A stretch of 64,000 nt of DNA, taken from positions 62,001-126,000 of the forward strand of contig JAXLTL010000006.1 of NCBI GenBank assembly GCA_046330075.1, given 5' to 3'. Positions 46,120-55,895 of this stretch are shown piece after piece. How positions within the stretch are numbered: position 1 is the stretch's first letter; each line of letters opens with the position of its first letter. The DNA comes from JAJTFW01 sp046330075 (GTDB lineage: Bacteria; Bacteroidota; Bacteroidia; AKYH767-A; OLB10). A model generated the notes under the pieces. It saw only the letters and a list, made by a program, of their open reading frames with translations. It had not been told where the DNA came from and did no database searches. The position numbers and the translations under genes were made by a program.

Positions 46120-48341
46120 TTGAACGTAAAAGTGAGTTTGGTAAAGAATGAACGACCCATGGCAACCATCGCTGTGCCATCTCCTCCTCCGCTGTGCGCA
46201 CCTCCTGATGACATTGCGCGAACATTGGTTACATCGAGAATATTTCTGATTCCAAGTGTAAGCGATATACGTTCTTTGAGCATACTTTGACGGGCAGACA
46301 CATCCAACATCTGATAGCTTTGATTTGTGTAGCGATAAATCTGATCGTTGTTATCAACCAGATAGATAGGACGCTCTCCATTGTATTTCCAAAGCACTGA
46401 GAAAATGGTTTTTGATTTTTTCATCGTGTAGTCACCACCAGCATTGAACTCCGGTGTCCAGGCTATTGCCGGTTGTTCAATATCACCTTCAAAGGTCCCG
46501 TTGGTACCGGTATAGGAGAAACCGGCATTTATTGCATATTGCTTATGAACAAACCTGGCCTTGATTTCTGTTCCTCTTGAAGTGAAACGATCAAGGTTTA
46601 TATAGGTATATAAAGTGCTGCTTACATCAACCTGTACCAGTGAAATTTTATGATGTATGTCGTTGTAGAAAACAGAAGGTTCGAGGATGAAAAGATGGTC
46701 TTGTCCTGTGTTTCTGTACTCAGCTCCAAAGATAAATTGGTTGGAAGTTTCTGATTGGAGATTTGGATTTCCACGAACGTTGTGGATGCCGTTGTCTACA
46801 AAATAAAGATATTGTTCTTTCAGTGAGGGAGCACGATAGCCTTTTGAGAACGAACCACGAAGGTTCCAGTTACTGGTGAGTTTAACCAATGCGTTTATGG
46901 AAGGTACAAAGGGGGCATTGAACTGAGAATTATAAATGGCACGGATGGCAGGGCGGATGGTAATCCTTTCAATGGGTTTATAATCGATGCTTGCATACGC
47001 CGCAACATCAGTCATGCTATGGGTGGAGTTATCAATTTTCTTTCCCTGGCCTTCCTCAAAATTGAAATCTACACCACCCAAAACACTCCAGCGTGTTTTG
47101 GGATCCGTCCAAACATATGTTGCTCTTGAAAATACAGCCCTGAATTTCGTAGTGTCGTCATCGTTAGGATCTGCAGTCAGTTCATCAGATAACAGTACCA
47201 TGTCTTTGCGATGGGTGTTTTTGATGTATTCATAGGTGGAATACGCTCCGGTGAAATTGAGGATGCCGCGGTTTTTAAATTTCTGTTCAGCGCTGAGTTG
47301 ATGATGAAAGCGTACGGTATTGTAGTATTGATCGTAGGCGTATGCGAAATAGGGAGTGATGAGGGGATTCGATTTATTGATGACTTCTTCGGAAAACCAA
47401 GAGGAAAGCAGGCTCAGTTTTAAATTATGGATCGCTTGTGTGACCTTTACAGAAGAAAAATACTGTTCTCGTGGATTCCAAAGTTGTGCTCTTGAGTCGG
47501 TATGTTCAGGATCCCAGCCATCGAAGAAGTTGCGGCCACCGTTTAATGAGATCGTGGTTGATTTTAATCCAAGATTCACTGTCCCGTCCATGTTGTACTG
47601 ACCTGTGGATTCGTAAAACCCGGTCATACTGGCATTCCATTGATTTTTTACAGGCGTTTTTGTGATGATATTGATAACACCTCCAAGTGCATCGGTTCCA
47701 TATAAAACCGACATCGGTCCTTTCACCACTTCAACTCGTTCTACATTACTGAGATTTAACTGTCCTAAATCGATGTTTCCGTTTTGACGTCCGATAACTG
47801 GTACGCCATCTATCAGAATTTTTATATGCTCGCCACCTGTTCCCTGCATGGTCATACTGCTGCCCAGGGAAGGATCATAGCCAACACGGATATTCAATTC
47901 TTGTGCGAGTAGATCTTTTACGGTTACTGCACCTCGCTTTTCGATGTCTTGCGTTTTCAGTACCTGCACAGGAACTACTGCGTCTTTCTGATAGCCCGGC
48001 ATATGATTTCCGGTGATGGTTACCTCTCCCATACTTTTGGGAGTATTCGTCAACACTATTTCCTGAACATTGGTGGCCTGAGGAATAGTATCTATGCGAT
48101 CCATATAGCCTACCATCTGCACTTTACGTATCAATGGCATTGGGATGCCAATTACCCAGGCTTCCCCTTTACTGTTCGAAAACACAACCGTACTTTTTTC
48201 AGGCTGACTCATTGAAGAATAAATTACCATCGCCCCATCAATGGGTTGGTGGTCTACATTTTTCAAACGAATATTTTGCGCCTTAGAATAGTACAAGTTT
48301 CCGCACAGAACCAGAAACAATATACATGAAATGATTCTCAT
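46116..48341 (-). CDS. TonB-dependent outer-membrane receptor (HmuR-like)
   Basis: The start at ATG 48341 gives a clean signal peptide (MRIISCILFLVLCGNLYYSKAQ), and 15 further in-frame codons upstream are unlikely to be translated. Of 741 residues, a short carboxypeptidase-like domain precedes the plug (about 100-215, with V-K-D-L-L-A-Q-E-L-N-I-R-V and V-E-V-V-K-G-P-M-S-V-L-Y-G-T-D-A-L-G-G). A 22-strand barrel then ends in T-F-T-F-K. Heme is the likely substrate because HmuY-type genes follow in the same operon. A cobalamin or siderophore receptor cannot be excluded. Confidence 0.88.
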   Translation of the reverse strand: MRIISCILFLVLCGNLYYSKAQNIRLKNVDHQPIDGAMVIYSSMSQPEKSTVVFSNSKGEAWVIGIPMPLIRKVQMVGYMDRIDTIPQATNVQEIVLTNTPKSMGEVTITGNHMPGYQKDAVVPVQVLKTQDIEKRGAVTVKDLLAQELNIRVGYDPSLGSSMTMQGTGGEHIKILIDGVPVIGRQNGNIDLGQLNLSNVERVEVVKGPMSVLYGTDALGGVINIITKTPVKNQWNASMTGFYESTGQYNMDGTVNLGLKSTTISLNGGRNFFDGWDPEHTDSRAQLWNPREQYFSSVKVTQAIHNLKLSLLSSWFSEEVINKSNPLITPYFAYAYDQYYNTVRFHHQLSAEQKFKNRGILNFTGAYSTYEYIKNTHRKDMVLLSDELTADPNDDDTTKFRAVFSRATYVWTDPKTRWSVLGGVDFNFEEGQGKKIDNSTHSMTDVAAYASIDYKPIERITIRPAIRAIYNSQFNAPFVPSINALVKLTSNWNLRGSFSKGYRAPSLKEQYLYFVDNGIHNVRGNPNLQSETSNQFIFGAEYRNTGQDHLFILEPSVFYNDIHHKISLVQVDVSSTLYTYINLDRFTSRGTEIKARFVHKQYAINAGFSYTGTNGTFEGDIEQPAIAWTPEFNAGGDYTMKKSKTIFSVLWKYNGERPIYLVDNNDQIYRYTNQSYQMLDVSARQSMLKERISLTLGIRNILDVTNVRAMSSGGAHSGGGDGTAMVAMGRSFFTKLTFTFK

Positions 48342-48351
48342 ATTTCGGGGA

Positions 48352-48359
48352 CAAAAATA
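48352..48359 (-). promoter_or_regulatory. -7 element of the heme-uptake operon
   Basis: On the minus strand TATTTTTG (exact TAnnTTTG) ends 10 bases before the ATG at 48341, implying a leader of only a few bases. No TTTG box lies at the standard distance, so an activator may be needed. Confidence 0.45.
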
Positions 48360-48662
48360 CGTCTGCACCATGCTGAGATTTGTCATGTGAGTCTGAGCAA
48401 TGTCAAAATTTTATTCAATCTGACAATCGGCTGACACATGAGTTATATTAGAAAAATACAATTATTAGGGAGGTGGTTAATCCCTAGTTGTGTTGAGGTA
48501 TCTGGAAATATCCATCAATTTGAGTTTCGTAAATACAACAATATGAGGATATTAACAATGGTTTATTCATAGATTTCGGGCCATAGGGAGATTTAAAAGC
48601 AGTTCTGGTGACACTTTTGCCTTGCCGGAAGCAATAAAGTTGACCGGTTTCGTTTATTCCCT

Positions 48663-49646
48663 ATGAATACTTCAAGTTTAAATACTCTGCTTCCTCTGTT
48701 GGATAAACTGGGTGAACAAGTGGAAAATGCGCTGATAACGCCTGATGGAATCTCTCTGTTGGAGAAGGACAGGTTGAAAGAGACCTTGCGCAGGTTTTAT
48801 GATGCTGTGGATCAGATTCCGGTGGTGAAGAATGAAACAGCAACAGCCGCTGGTTCAGTTCAGCATTCTGCACCTGCTGCAGCTCCGGCTTCTTTTGGTT
48901 CCCTGGCAGATTCTGTGATTGCAACTCTTCATTCGCATTCAACGGTTGTGCGGGATATTCCTGCCCCGGCACCTGCGGTTTCTGAAGCTTCCGTTCACTC
49001 GGCTGCGACAGCGGTGAAGGAGGCAGATACATCAGATGCAGTAAAGGTAACGATGGTTGATACTACTATTTCAGATGAGGCTCCGGCTGGAATCACTCCG
49101 GAGTTACCTGCTGAAATCCCTGTCGTTATTGCTGTTCAACAGGAGCCTGTTGTGGTTTCTATACAGCCTGAGCCGGTGGTAGTTACTGCGCAGCCGGAAC
49201 CCACGGTGATTCCCGCTGCGCCCCTTGCGCCGAAAGCTCCAATCGAGGAAAAGGTGGTGGAAACCAGAACCAAACACCTGTACGCGGCTGCCATGTATGA
49301 AGAGCAGTCAACAGTTGCCGCGAAATATACAGCTCCGGAAACCCTGGGAGACAAAGTGACCAGAGAGAGCTCAACGCGACGCTTATCTGACCAGTTAAAG
49401 GCGTCGCCGCTGGCAGATTTGAAATCATCGATCGGTATCAATGAGCGGTTTGCTTTTATCAATGAATTGTTTTCAGGAGATCAGCCGGCGTATCTCCACA
49501 GTATTGAGCAGATCAACAAAATGCAGACCTATCAGGAAGCGCAGTCATTTCTCCATGAGCAGCTGTTGAAGCAATATCAGTGGAAACCTCAGTCAGAACG
49601 TTTCCTTCAGTTTGATGAACTCGTGAAGCGCCGGTTTAACGCCTGA
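48663..49646 (+). CDS. Conserved Ala/Pro-rich protein of unknown function
   Basis: The 327-residue protein has no signal peptide. It has three parts: an N-terminal helical segment (about 1-55), a long low-complexity Ala/Pro/Val/Glu linker (about 60-210) with repeated P-E-P-V-V-V-(S/T) units, and a conserved C-terminal domain (about 250-327) starting L-K-S-S-I-G-I-N-E-R-F-A-F-I-N-E-L-F-S-G-D and ending F-L-Q-F-D-E-L-V-K-R-R-F. This C-terminal block is recurrent in Bacteroidota hypothetical proteins. Function unknown. The peptidase gene follows after 3 bases. Confidence 0.8.
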   Translation: MNTSSLNTLLPLLDKLGEQVENALITPDGISLLEKDRLKETLRRFYDAVDQIPVVKNETATAAGSVQHSAPAAAPASFGSLADSVIATLHSHSTVVRDIPAPAPAVSEASVHSAATAVKEADTSDAVKVTMVDTTISDEAPAGITPELPAEIPVVIAVQQEPVVVSIQPEPVVVTAQPEPTVIPAAPLAPKAPIEEKVVETRTKHLYAAAMYEEQSTVAAKYTAPETLGDKVTRESSTRRLSDQLKASPLADLKSSIGINERFAFINELFSGDQPAYLHSIEQINKMQTYQEAQSFLHEQLLKQYQWKPQSERFLQFDELVKRRFNA

Positions 49647-49649
49647 CTG

Positions 49650-50900
49650 ATGCGTAGCCTGATGCTGATACTTGGTGTGTTGCTGGCGCAGATGGCGGTG
49701 GCGCAGGACAGCCTGTATACACGTCATGTCATTCAGGAACTGACATCAGAAAAGTATAACGGTCGCGGATATGTGAAGGCGGGAGATGTGAAAGCCGCTG
49801 ATTTTATTTCGTCGGAATTCAAACGTCTTGGATTGAAACCTGGTGCGGCTGGAAAATGGATACAGCCGTTTTCGTTTCCGGTTAATACCTTTCCGGGTGC
49901 AATGCAGGTCTCATTGAATGGTTCCGCACTCAGGCCTGGTGCTGATTTTATTGTAGAGCCCGGAATGTCATCCCTGAAAGGGAAGTTTGATGTGGTGACG
50001 ATTACAAAAAGAATGGCCGGTTATTCCTCTTCTGAAATCCGGGGTAAGTTTATCCTCATTGATACCGCAGGAACAGGTTTTAGCGTGGATAAGGAGGATA
50101 TGCAGGCCTGGAAGAAAAATTATTTCGGCGCAGCAGGTATGATCTGGGTGCAACCGGCGAAGCTGACCTGGAGCGTGAGTACTTCGGACGGGGAGTTCCC
50201 GGTGATTGAAGTGCTGAAGGAGACGCTGAAGGGATCAACGGTACGTCAAATTGAACTGAATGTAGAAGCGAAGTGGATACCGGAATATAAAACGGGGAAT
50301 GTTGTCGGAGTGATTCCCGGTTCCTTGTATGCTGATTCGTTTTTGTTGGTCACAGCACATTATGATCATCTGGGAAGGATGGGGGCTTCAACTTATTTCC
50401 CGGGTGCCAATGATAATGCTTCCGGGATTTCAATGTTGTTGAATCTGGCTGCCTGGTTTTCAGGACCCGGACATACATCCCCCTATACGCTGGTGTTTAT
50501 TGCCTTTGCAGGAGAGGAGGCCGGACTTATCGGGTCAAAATATTATACTGAGCATGCGCTGATACCCTTGAAAAAAATTCGTTTTCTTATCAACCTTGAC
50601 CTGTTGGGTACAGGCGATGATGGAATCATGGTGGTGAATGCAACAGAATTTCCAAAAGAATTTTCACGCCTCGACAGTTTGAATACCGCACTGTCGTTGT
50701 TGCCAAAAATCGGACAACGGGGCAAGGCAGCTAACAGTGATCATTATTTTTTTACAGAAAAAGGGGTGCCGGCTTTTTTCTGTTATACCCTGGGTGGAAT
50801 TACGGCATATCATGATGTGTACGATGTCGAAAAAACGTTGCCGCTTACCAGATACAGGCAGGTGTTCAGTCTGCTGAAGGACTTTGTTTCTTCTTTTTAG
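49650..50900 (+). CDS. M28-family zinc metallopeptidase, exported
   Basis: The 416-residue protein has a signal peptide ending A-V-A-Q (about residue 19), a PA-like insert and an M28 aminopeptidase domain (about 205-416). The metal and catalytic residues are visible: H-Y-D-H (near 232), the bridging Asp in G-A-N-D-N-A-S-G, the Glu pair in A-G-E-E-A-G, the Asp of N-L-D-L-L-G and the last His in A-Y-H-D. It is complete and likely active in the periplasm. It is cotranscribed with the preceding gene and ends at a strong terminator. Confidence 0.93.
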   Translation: MRSLMLILGVLLAQMAVAQDSLYTRHVIQELTSEKYNGRGYVKAGDVKAADFISSEFKRLGLKPGAAGKWIQPFSFPVNTFPGAMQVSLNGSALRPGADFIVEPGMSSLKGKFDVVTITKRMAGYSSSEIRGKFILIDTAGTGFSVDKEDMQAWKKNYFGAAGMIWVQPAKLTWSVSTSDGEFPVIEVLKETLKGSTVRQIELNVEAKWIPEYKTGNVVGVIPGSLYADSFLLVTAHYDHLGRMGASTYFPGANDNASGISMLLNLAAWFSGPGHTSPYTLVFIAFAGEEAGLIGSKYYTEHALIPLKKIRFLINLDLLGTGDDGIMVVNATEFPKEFSRLDSLNTALSLLPKIGQRGKAANSDHYFFTEKGVPAFFCYTLGGITAYHDVYDVEKTLPLTRYRQVFSLLKDFVSSF

Positions 50901-50938
50901 CAGAGATAGAAGGAACATTTCTGATCTGATCAGGAAAT

Positions 50939-50970
50939 AAAAAAGCCGGTTTATGTGAACCGGCTTTTTT
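50939..50970. terminator. Bidirectional terminator between the M28 peptidase and the giant T9SS gene
   Basis: AAAAAAGCCGGTT / AACCGGCTTTTTT has a 6-nt loop, a near-symmetrical hairpin with A and T flanks, between convergent genes. Confidence 0.95.
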
Positions 50971-50987
50971 CTATAGCATTTATCAGG

Positions 50988-53900
50988 TTAATCATTTTCA
51001 TTCAGACGCAGCTGGTAGCGCTGATCATCTGCCCAAACTGTTACCATGTAAGTGCCTGCGCTCAAGCCATTGTTTTTGGCAGAGAAAGGCATCGTATACA
51101 TTCCAGCATCCTGAAGTCCCTGCTGATATCGCTTCACCATTTTGCCGGTGGCGTCTGTGATTTCAACTGTAATCATCGTAGGGCGTGTCAGCATATACCG
51201 CAATGTGGTTGATTCACGATAAGGATTGGGGAATGCTTCTACAACAACAGCGCCGTTGTCGCGGATAATACAGGCAACAATTTTGGTAAGCACAAATTGT
51301 CCATCGAAATCTACCTGACGCAGGCGATAGTAATACACCTGATTGGGTTTTACATCAGTATCGGTAAAGGTATAATTGTGCATTACATTGGTAGTTCCGT
51401 TCCCTTCGGCCCATCCGATGGTGCTGAAATGATCCGGATTGGTTGCCCTTAATATTTCAAATCCTTTGTTGTTTACTTCACTGGCAGTAACCCAGCTGCA
51501 TTCAATTTCATTGCCTTTGGCTTCGGCATTAAATGCGAGTAACGAAACCGGTAGGGCAGAAGAACCTTGTGCGGTACCAAACTGTACTCCGGATCCGGCA
51601 GTGAATGTTTGTGATATTCCGGTCCGCAGTACTGCTGTTACAGGAGGAGCTCCACAAGAGCCGGAGTTCATGAGCGGAATAGCCCATGAGCCACTGGCAT
51701 TCCGCATCACTGTAAAGGCTGAAGAAGCATTCGAATAACTTCGGTTATACAACGTCATGTGCATATCTGCAGAGCCGGAACCTTGTGGAGTGATGGTCCA
51801 GTAGCCGTTGTTCAGACCTGCAATGTTAAAGGTGACCGGACAGGATGGATCGGCGCCCATGGCTGCAGGCGGACCTGCTGACCAGGAACTGAAGTGTACT
51901 CTCAAGGTGTTGATGGCAGGATCACTGCCATTGTAAGTAGAAATGTTCATCAGTTCATATCCTGCTGTTGCATTTCCAACCGGAAAATCAAGGATGCGTG
52001 GCGTACCGCTTGCTGCCGGTAATTTGCGGCGAAGGTAGCCGTTAACAAAACTTGAAACGTTACCTGAACTCACGGCTGCGGAAGAGTCGTTCTTAACATT
52101 TACTTCGTACGTAGATGTGGTGATTTTGCCACTATTGAAGGTGATAGAACCACTGCTGCTGATATTCATGTTTGTTGACAGCGTTACACCGGTACTGGTA
52201 TTGGACATCCGTACGTTTTCAAGATCCCCGGTATTGGCATAGGTTTGAGCACCTGTACCTGTGAATTCAATAATTCCTCCGCTGCCGGGTGTAAATGTAC
52301 CACCAATTGCGTTGTTGAAATTCCCGTTCAGACGGATATACTTACCGTTACCATCGAAGATGCTTGTCGCCGTACTGAATGTAAAGTTACCGGTTACATC
52401 CATGTCATTGTTTAACACAACACTTCCGGATGCTTTGTTTACCTGAATATTTACCAGGTCATTTACATTGGAAAGATTACCTGACATCTGTTGTGTGCCC
52501 GTGCCGGTTAAAATAATAGTAGAGTTTGTTCTTGCATTCAGGGTGCCGTCGTTTTCAAAGTCACCACATACACTGAGGTTTTTATTGGAGTTGATAGTAA
52601 GCGAGGCGCCGGTAAGGATGTTGATTGATTTCGTGGTGGCACCAACAGCGTTAATAACGGGTTGGTTAGCCGAAGTAGGGAGGATCACCGCACTGCGTAC
52701 ACAACTGGGAATGGCACAGCCGCCCCAGTTTGATTGTTTAAACCAATCTGTATCGGTTGAACCGGTCCAGTAAACTGTATCCGGAGAGGTCAGATAATCC
52801 ACCGGTGCGGTTGACGGGAAATAAAGGGTGAACCCTGAGAGGCTGTTTGAGAAGTTGGAAACGATCAATAAATACCGCTCTCCTGCAGCTACCGGTAATT
52901 TGCTCATAAATGCTGAACTGAATCCGGGGTAGGCTGCGGGGGCAGTATAATCGGCTGCTCCATAAACTCCGGTAACACCCAGGTAGCTGTAATTACATCT
53001 TACAGGAACCGAATCGGCATAGATACCTGCACAGGTAACGGCTCCTGTACCGGAAATTTTCCACAAGGCCCAATCATAATCGGTAGATGTGGTGCTTGGT
53101 GCTCCTAGCCAGTCGTTGGGAACAATGGTGAACTCAAGGTTGCCGGCTGCATTTACCGGAATTTCATACCATGCGGATCCGCGCTCTCCTGCATCGAGAC
53201 AGTTGTTGCCATTGCCGGTGAAATCACAATAGTTTCCGAATGCCTGAAATCCGGGATCACCTACGGGAACTGTATCATTGCAAATGGGTAATGGAACAGA
53301 ACATTCCTGACCGAATATGGTCGGGAAAGAAGTGGTTCCGTCAATTGCAACTATACCAAAGGTGCCAGTACGGGTATCGTATCCGTCAACACTGACATAG
53401 TAGGTTGATCCGGGTGTGAGTCCGGAAACAGATAACTGTGATTGTTCAGTACTGGTCCATGAGCAGGCTGATGCATCATCATTGCAATCCATATAGGTAA
53501 GCCCGGCTCCACAAGTGCCGGAGTAGATGGCAAGCTGCGTATTGATCAGTGAGCCCGGAGTCGTTCGTACAGTAACAGAACCGGATGCAGGTGCTGTAAA
53601 GTAAAACCATACTGAGTTAACCGTGTTTGGTGCAGTCCAGCAGGCCGGAGCAGCTGGTTCGCCACTTCCACCGGAGCAATTGTTATCACCGGCAACCGTT
53701 ACACCTAAAGGTAATTCAAGGGCATTGCAGGGCAAATCATTGTCCTGAGCACCACCATACGTATTAATGGTGAGATTGTACTCAGCACTCATCGGATTGG
53801 CCCAGGTATCAATGATAATATAGTAAGTACCTGCGGCAGGTAAATTAACGCTGGAAGAAAGGGATCCGGAAGTTGCACCTCCGCCTGAAGCAACGCAAGT

Positions 53901-55415
53901 GGTTCCGGCTACATCCGGACAGCCATTGTAAACCTGATAACCGATGTAATTGGTTGAAGCACCATTTATGGTGATACTGATACATTCTGGTCCGGTTGCC
54001 GTATATTGATATACTTTGTCTTCTCCTGATTCATACAATGACATAGGAGAGGCGATACTCAGATTGTTGTAGTTATTTACCATGCAGGCCGTATTTTCCT
54101 GTGAAACCTGATACGGCAAAGATGAAATGATCACAGGATCGGCGCAGGTTGAACCGTTAAAACTGGAAGTAGGCGTACTGATAGAAATGTTGTAAGTGTA
54201 ACAGCCGGCGGCAGCATCGCAAATAACATAGTAGGTTCTTCCGGCCACTACATCACCACAAATTACTTTGTTTCCTGAAGTGCCGTATGAGCTGGCGATG
54301 CAGGTACTGTTTCCGGTTGAAGAACAGTAGGTAGCCAGCGGGCATCCTTTAACAAGAAAGAGTGCTGTGTTGTAGGCAGAAGAACTAAGAATCACCTGAA
54401 CAGATCCGCTGCTTGCAGGTGTGAAACTGAATACTTCTTCTTCACCGGCATAATAAGATGCACCACCGCACGATTCAGCATTGGCAGATGTAACATCATT
54501 TCCTGCACCGCAGGTTGAACGTCCGGCATAAGAATAGGGTAAGGAAGCAACATTTACTACAGTACCTGCACTGCACGCGGTTGCGCTGATGGCTGAAATG
54601 GAAATACCAAAAGTGTAGTTATTCGCATTTCTTCGATCGCAGATCACATAATAGGTTCTGCCGGCTACTGCACATCCGCCTACGGTAAGAGATGTTGAAC
54701 TGGCAGCATATCCGATTAAGGTGCTTGCATTCCCGATCAAAGGACAACCTTCATAAACTCCAAGTGTAATGTTGTTCGATGATGAGGTCATGGTTACACT
54801 GAAATATCCGGTGGAGGCTGCTGTAAATACATATACACGATCGAGGCCCACATCGTCTTGCGTATGTCCTGACCAGATAATCGTAGCGTTGTTACAGTCA
54901 TTTACCTGGCCATTGGCAGATACACCCGAGGCGGAATAGGGTAAACTGGCTACAGAGGTAACACCGGTTCCAAGTCCGGCATTGCAGGCTGCAGGCGTGA
55001 AACTCTTATACGCCATGGTGCCCATCGAGGCTTGTGCAGTACAGGTTGCTTTTGAAACGAGAACTCTGTACGATCCGGTTGTAGGACAGGCAAAAGCGAT
55101 TTTGGCATTCGTACCACAGAAGTCGTTGCTGTAGTTTGAAGTGCCCATACTTTGGCCGCTGCTGTTCAGAATAGTAATTTCTGTATTGTACGCAGAAGAA
55201 CCTCCGTCTGCTGCACAAAAAGAAAAGTAATAAGCTGTTCCTGCAGTACCACTAAAGGTGTAATAAGCTCCGCCATTTACTGCAATGGTTTGCCAGGAAG
55301 ATGTGATGGTTAACGCACCTGCATTCGAGCCTGATAAACACTGTGCATAGGCTGTTTGCTGAAGCATCAGAAAAATCAGCCCGGGGAAGACAAGATTTTG
55401 TAAGATGTTTTTCAT
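50988..55415 (-). CDS. Giant T9SS-sorted multidomain secreted protein (paralogue B)
   Basis: The 1475-residue protein has a signal peptide ending A-Y-A-Q (about residue 25). About five pre-peptidase-C-like modules (~130 residues each) follow, marked by Y-Y-F-S-F-C-A-A-D-G-G-S-S, E-E-V-F-S-F-T-P and R-T-Y-Y-V-I-C-D. A module with P-V-G-D-P-G-F-Q-A-F-G-N lies near 720 and a W-T-G-S-T-D-T-D-W-F-K-Q-S-N-W-G-G segment near 895. A beta-helix-like repeat region follows, then a fibronectin-like module with Y-Y-Y-R-L-R-Q-V-D and a type A sorting domain (P-N-P-Y-R near 1395). It is a full-length paralogue of 55896-60305. Adhesion is an inference. Confidence 0.88.
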   Translation of the reverse strand: MKNILQNLVFPGLIFLMLQQTAYAQCLSGSNAGALTITSSWQTIAVNGGAYYTFSGTAGTAYYFSFCAADGGSSAYNTEITILNSSGQSMGTSNYSNDFCGTNAKIAFACPTTGSYRVLVSKATCTAQASMGTMAYKSFTPAACNAGLGTGVTSVASLPYSASGVSANGQVNDCNNATIIWSGHTQDDVGLDRVYVFTAASTGYFSVTMTSSSNNITLGVYEGCPLIGNASTLIGYAASSTSLTVGGCAVAGRTYYVICDRRNANNYTFGISISAISATACSAGTVVNVASLPYSYAGRSTCGAGNDVTSANAESCGGASYYAGEEEVFSFTPASSGSVQVILSSSAYNTALFLVKGCPLATYCSSTGNSTCIASSYGTSGNKVICGDVVAGRTYYVICDAAAGCYTYNISISTPTSSFNGSTCADPVIISSLPYQVSQENTACMVNNYNNLSIASPMSLYESGEDKVYQYTATGPECISITINGASTNYIGYQVYNGCPDVAGTTCVASGGGATSGSLSSSVNLPAAGTYYIIIDTWANPMSAEYNLTINTYGGAQDNDLPCNALELPLGVTVAGDNNCSGGSGEPAAPACWTAPNTVNSVWFYFTAPASGSVTVRTTPGSLINTQLAIYSGTCGAGLTYMDCNDDASACSWTSTEQSQLSVSGLTPGSTYYVSVDGYDTRTGTFGIVAIDGTTSFPTIFGQECSVPLPICNDTVPVGDPGFQAFGNYCDFTGNGNNCLDAGERGSAWYEIPVNAAGNLEFTIVPNDWLGAPSTTSTDYDWALWKISGTGAVTCAGIYADSVPVRCNYSYLGVTGVYGAADYTAPAAYPGFSSAFMSKLPVAAGERYLLIVSNFSNSLSGFTLYFPSTAPVDYLTSPDTVYWTGSTDTDWFKQSNWGGCAIPSCVRSAVILPTSANQPVINAVGATTKSINILTGASLTINSNKNLSVCGDFENDGTLNARTNSTIILTGTGTQQMSGNLSNVNDLVNIQVNKASGSVVLNNDMDVTGNFTFSTATSIFDGNGKYIRLNGNFNNAIGGTFTPGSGGIIEFTGTGAQTYANTGDLENVRMSNTSTGVTLSTNMNISSSGSITFNSGKITTSTYEVNVKNDSSAAVSSGNVSSFVNGYLRRKLPAASGTPRILDFPVGNATAGYELMNISTYNGSDPAINTLRVHFSSWSAGPPAAMGADPSCPVTFNIAGLNNGYWTITPQGSGSADMHMTLYNRSYSNASSAFTVMRNASGSWAIPLMNSGSCGAPPVTAVLRTGISQTFTAGSGVQFGTAQGSSALPVSLLAFNAEAKGNEIECSWVTASEVNNKGFEILRATNPDHFSTIGWAEGNGTTNVMHNYTFTDTDVKPNQVYYYRLRQVDFDGQFVLTKIVACIIRDNGAVVVEAFPNPYRESTTLRYMLTRPTMITVEITDATGKMVKRYQQGLQDAGMYTMPFSAKNNGLSAGTYMVTVWADDQRYQLRLNEND

Positions 55416-55438
55416 GGAAGATGGGGTAGGAAGTGGGG

Positions 55439-55828
55439 TTATTCTGTTTTTAAGCTTTCAGTTATTTCAGATCGTGATTCACATGCATTCATTGCTCTTT
55501 CAAGCGTCGCGTCATATTTGAAAAAATAATTCTGTCCCAGTTCATCCAGGATTTGGGTTACCTGCATCAGTTGGGAATGAGCACCATGGAAAAAAATTAA
55601 ACCACGACTCTGACAGAAACCTTTGAACTCAAGGCCCTCGATGGATTTGATGCGTTCTTTAAACAACGGAAGTAACTTTTGTGTGTCCATTCGCGGCACA
55701 CCCAGAATGTAGTCTGTTGGCACATCCGAATGAATAATGCCGGGATCTGCAACTTTTGATTCAGCTTGCGCAAAGAGGTTTCCTGATAACAGGATGAGGA
55801 TACCAATAAGGTACAATGGGGTCTTCAT
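55439..55828 (-). CDS. Small exported ferredoxin-like-fold protein (paralogue B of the pair)
   Basis: The start at ATG 55828 gives a signal peptide (MKTPLYLIGILILLSGNLFAQ). The mature part (~108 residues) alternates beta and alpha: K-L-L-P-L-F-K-E-R-I, G-L-E-F-K-G-F-C-Q-S-R-G-L-I-F-F, then L-M-Q-V-T-Q-I-L-D-E-L and E-R-A-M-N-A-C. This suggests a ferredoxin-like (HMA/NIL-like) fold. The two Cys resemble those of the counterpart at 60302-60646. It lies 23 bases upstream of the giant gene and is almost certainly cotranscribed. Function is not known. A chaperone, carrier or processing role for the giant partner is a guess. Confidence 0.7.
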   Translation of the reverse strand: MKTPLYLIGILILLSGNLFAQAESKVADPGIIHSDVPTDYILGVPRMDTQKLLPLFKERIKSIEGLEFKGFCQSRGLIFFHGAHSQLMQVTQILDELGQNYFFKYDATLERAMNACESRSEITESLKTE

Positions 55829-55895
55829 GAGTATACAATTGGTGTACACTCATACGAAAATGAAGATGTAAGGTTTGAAGGAAAGCTACTGTTTC

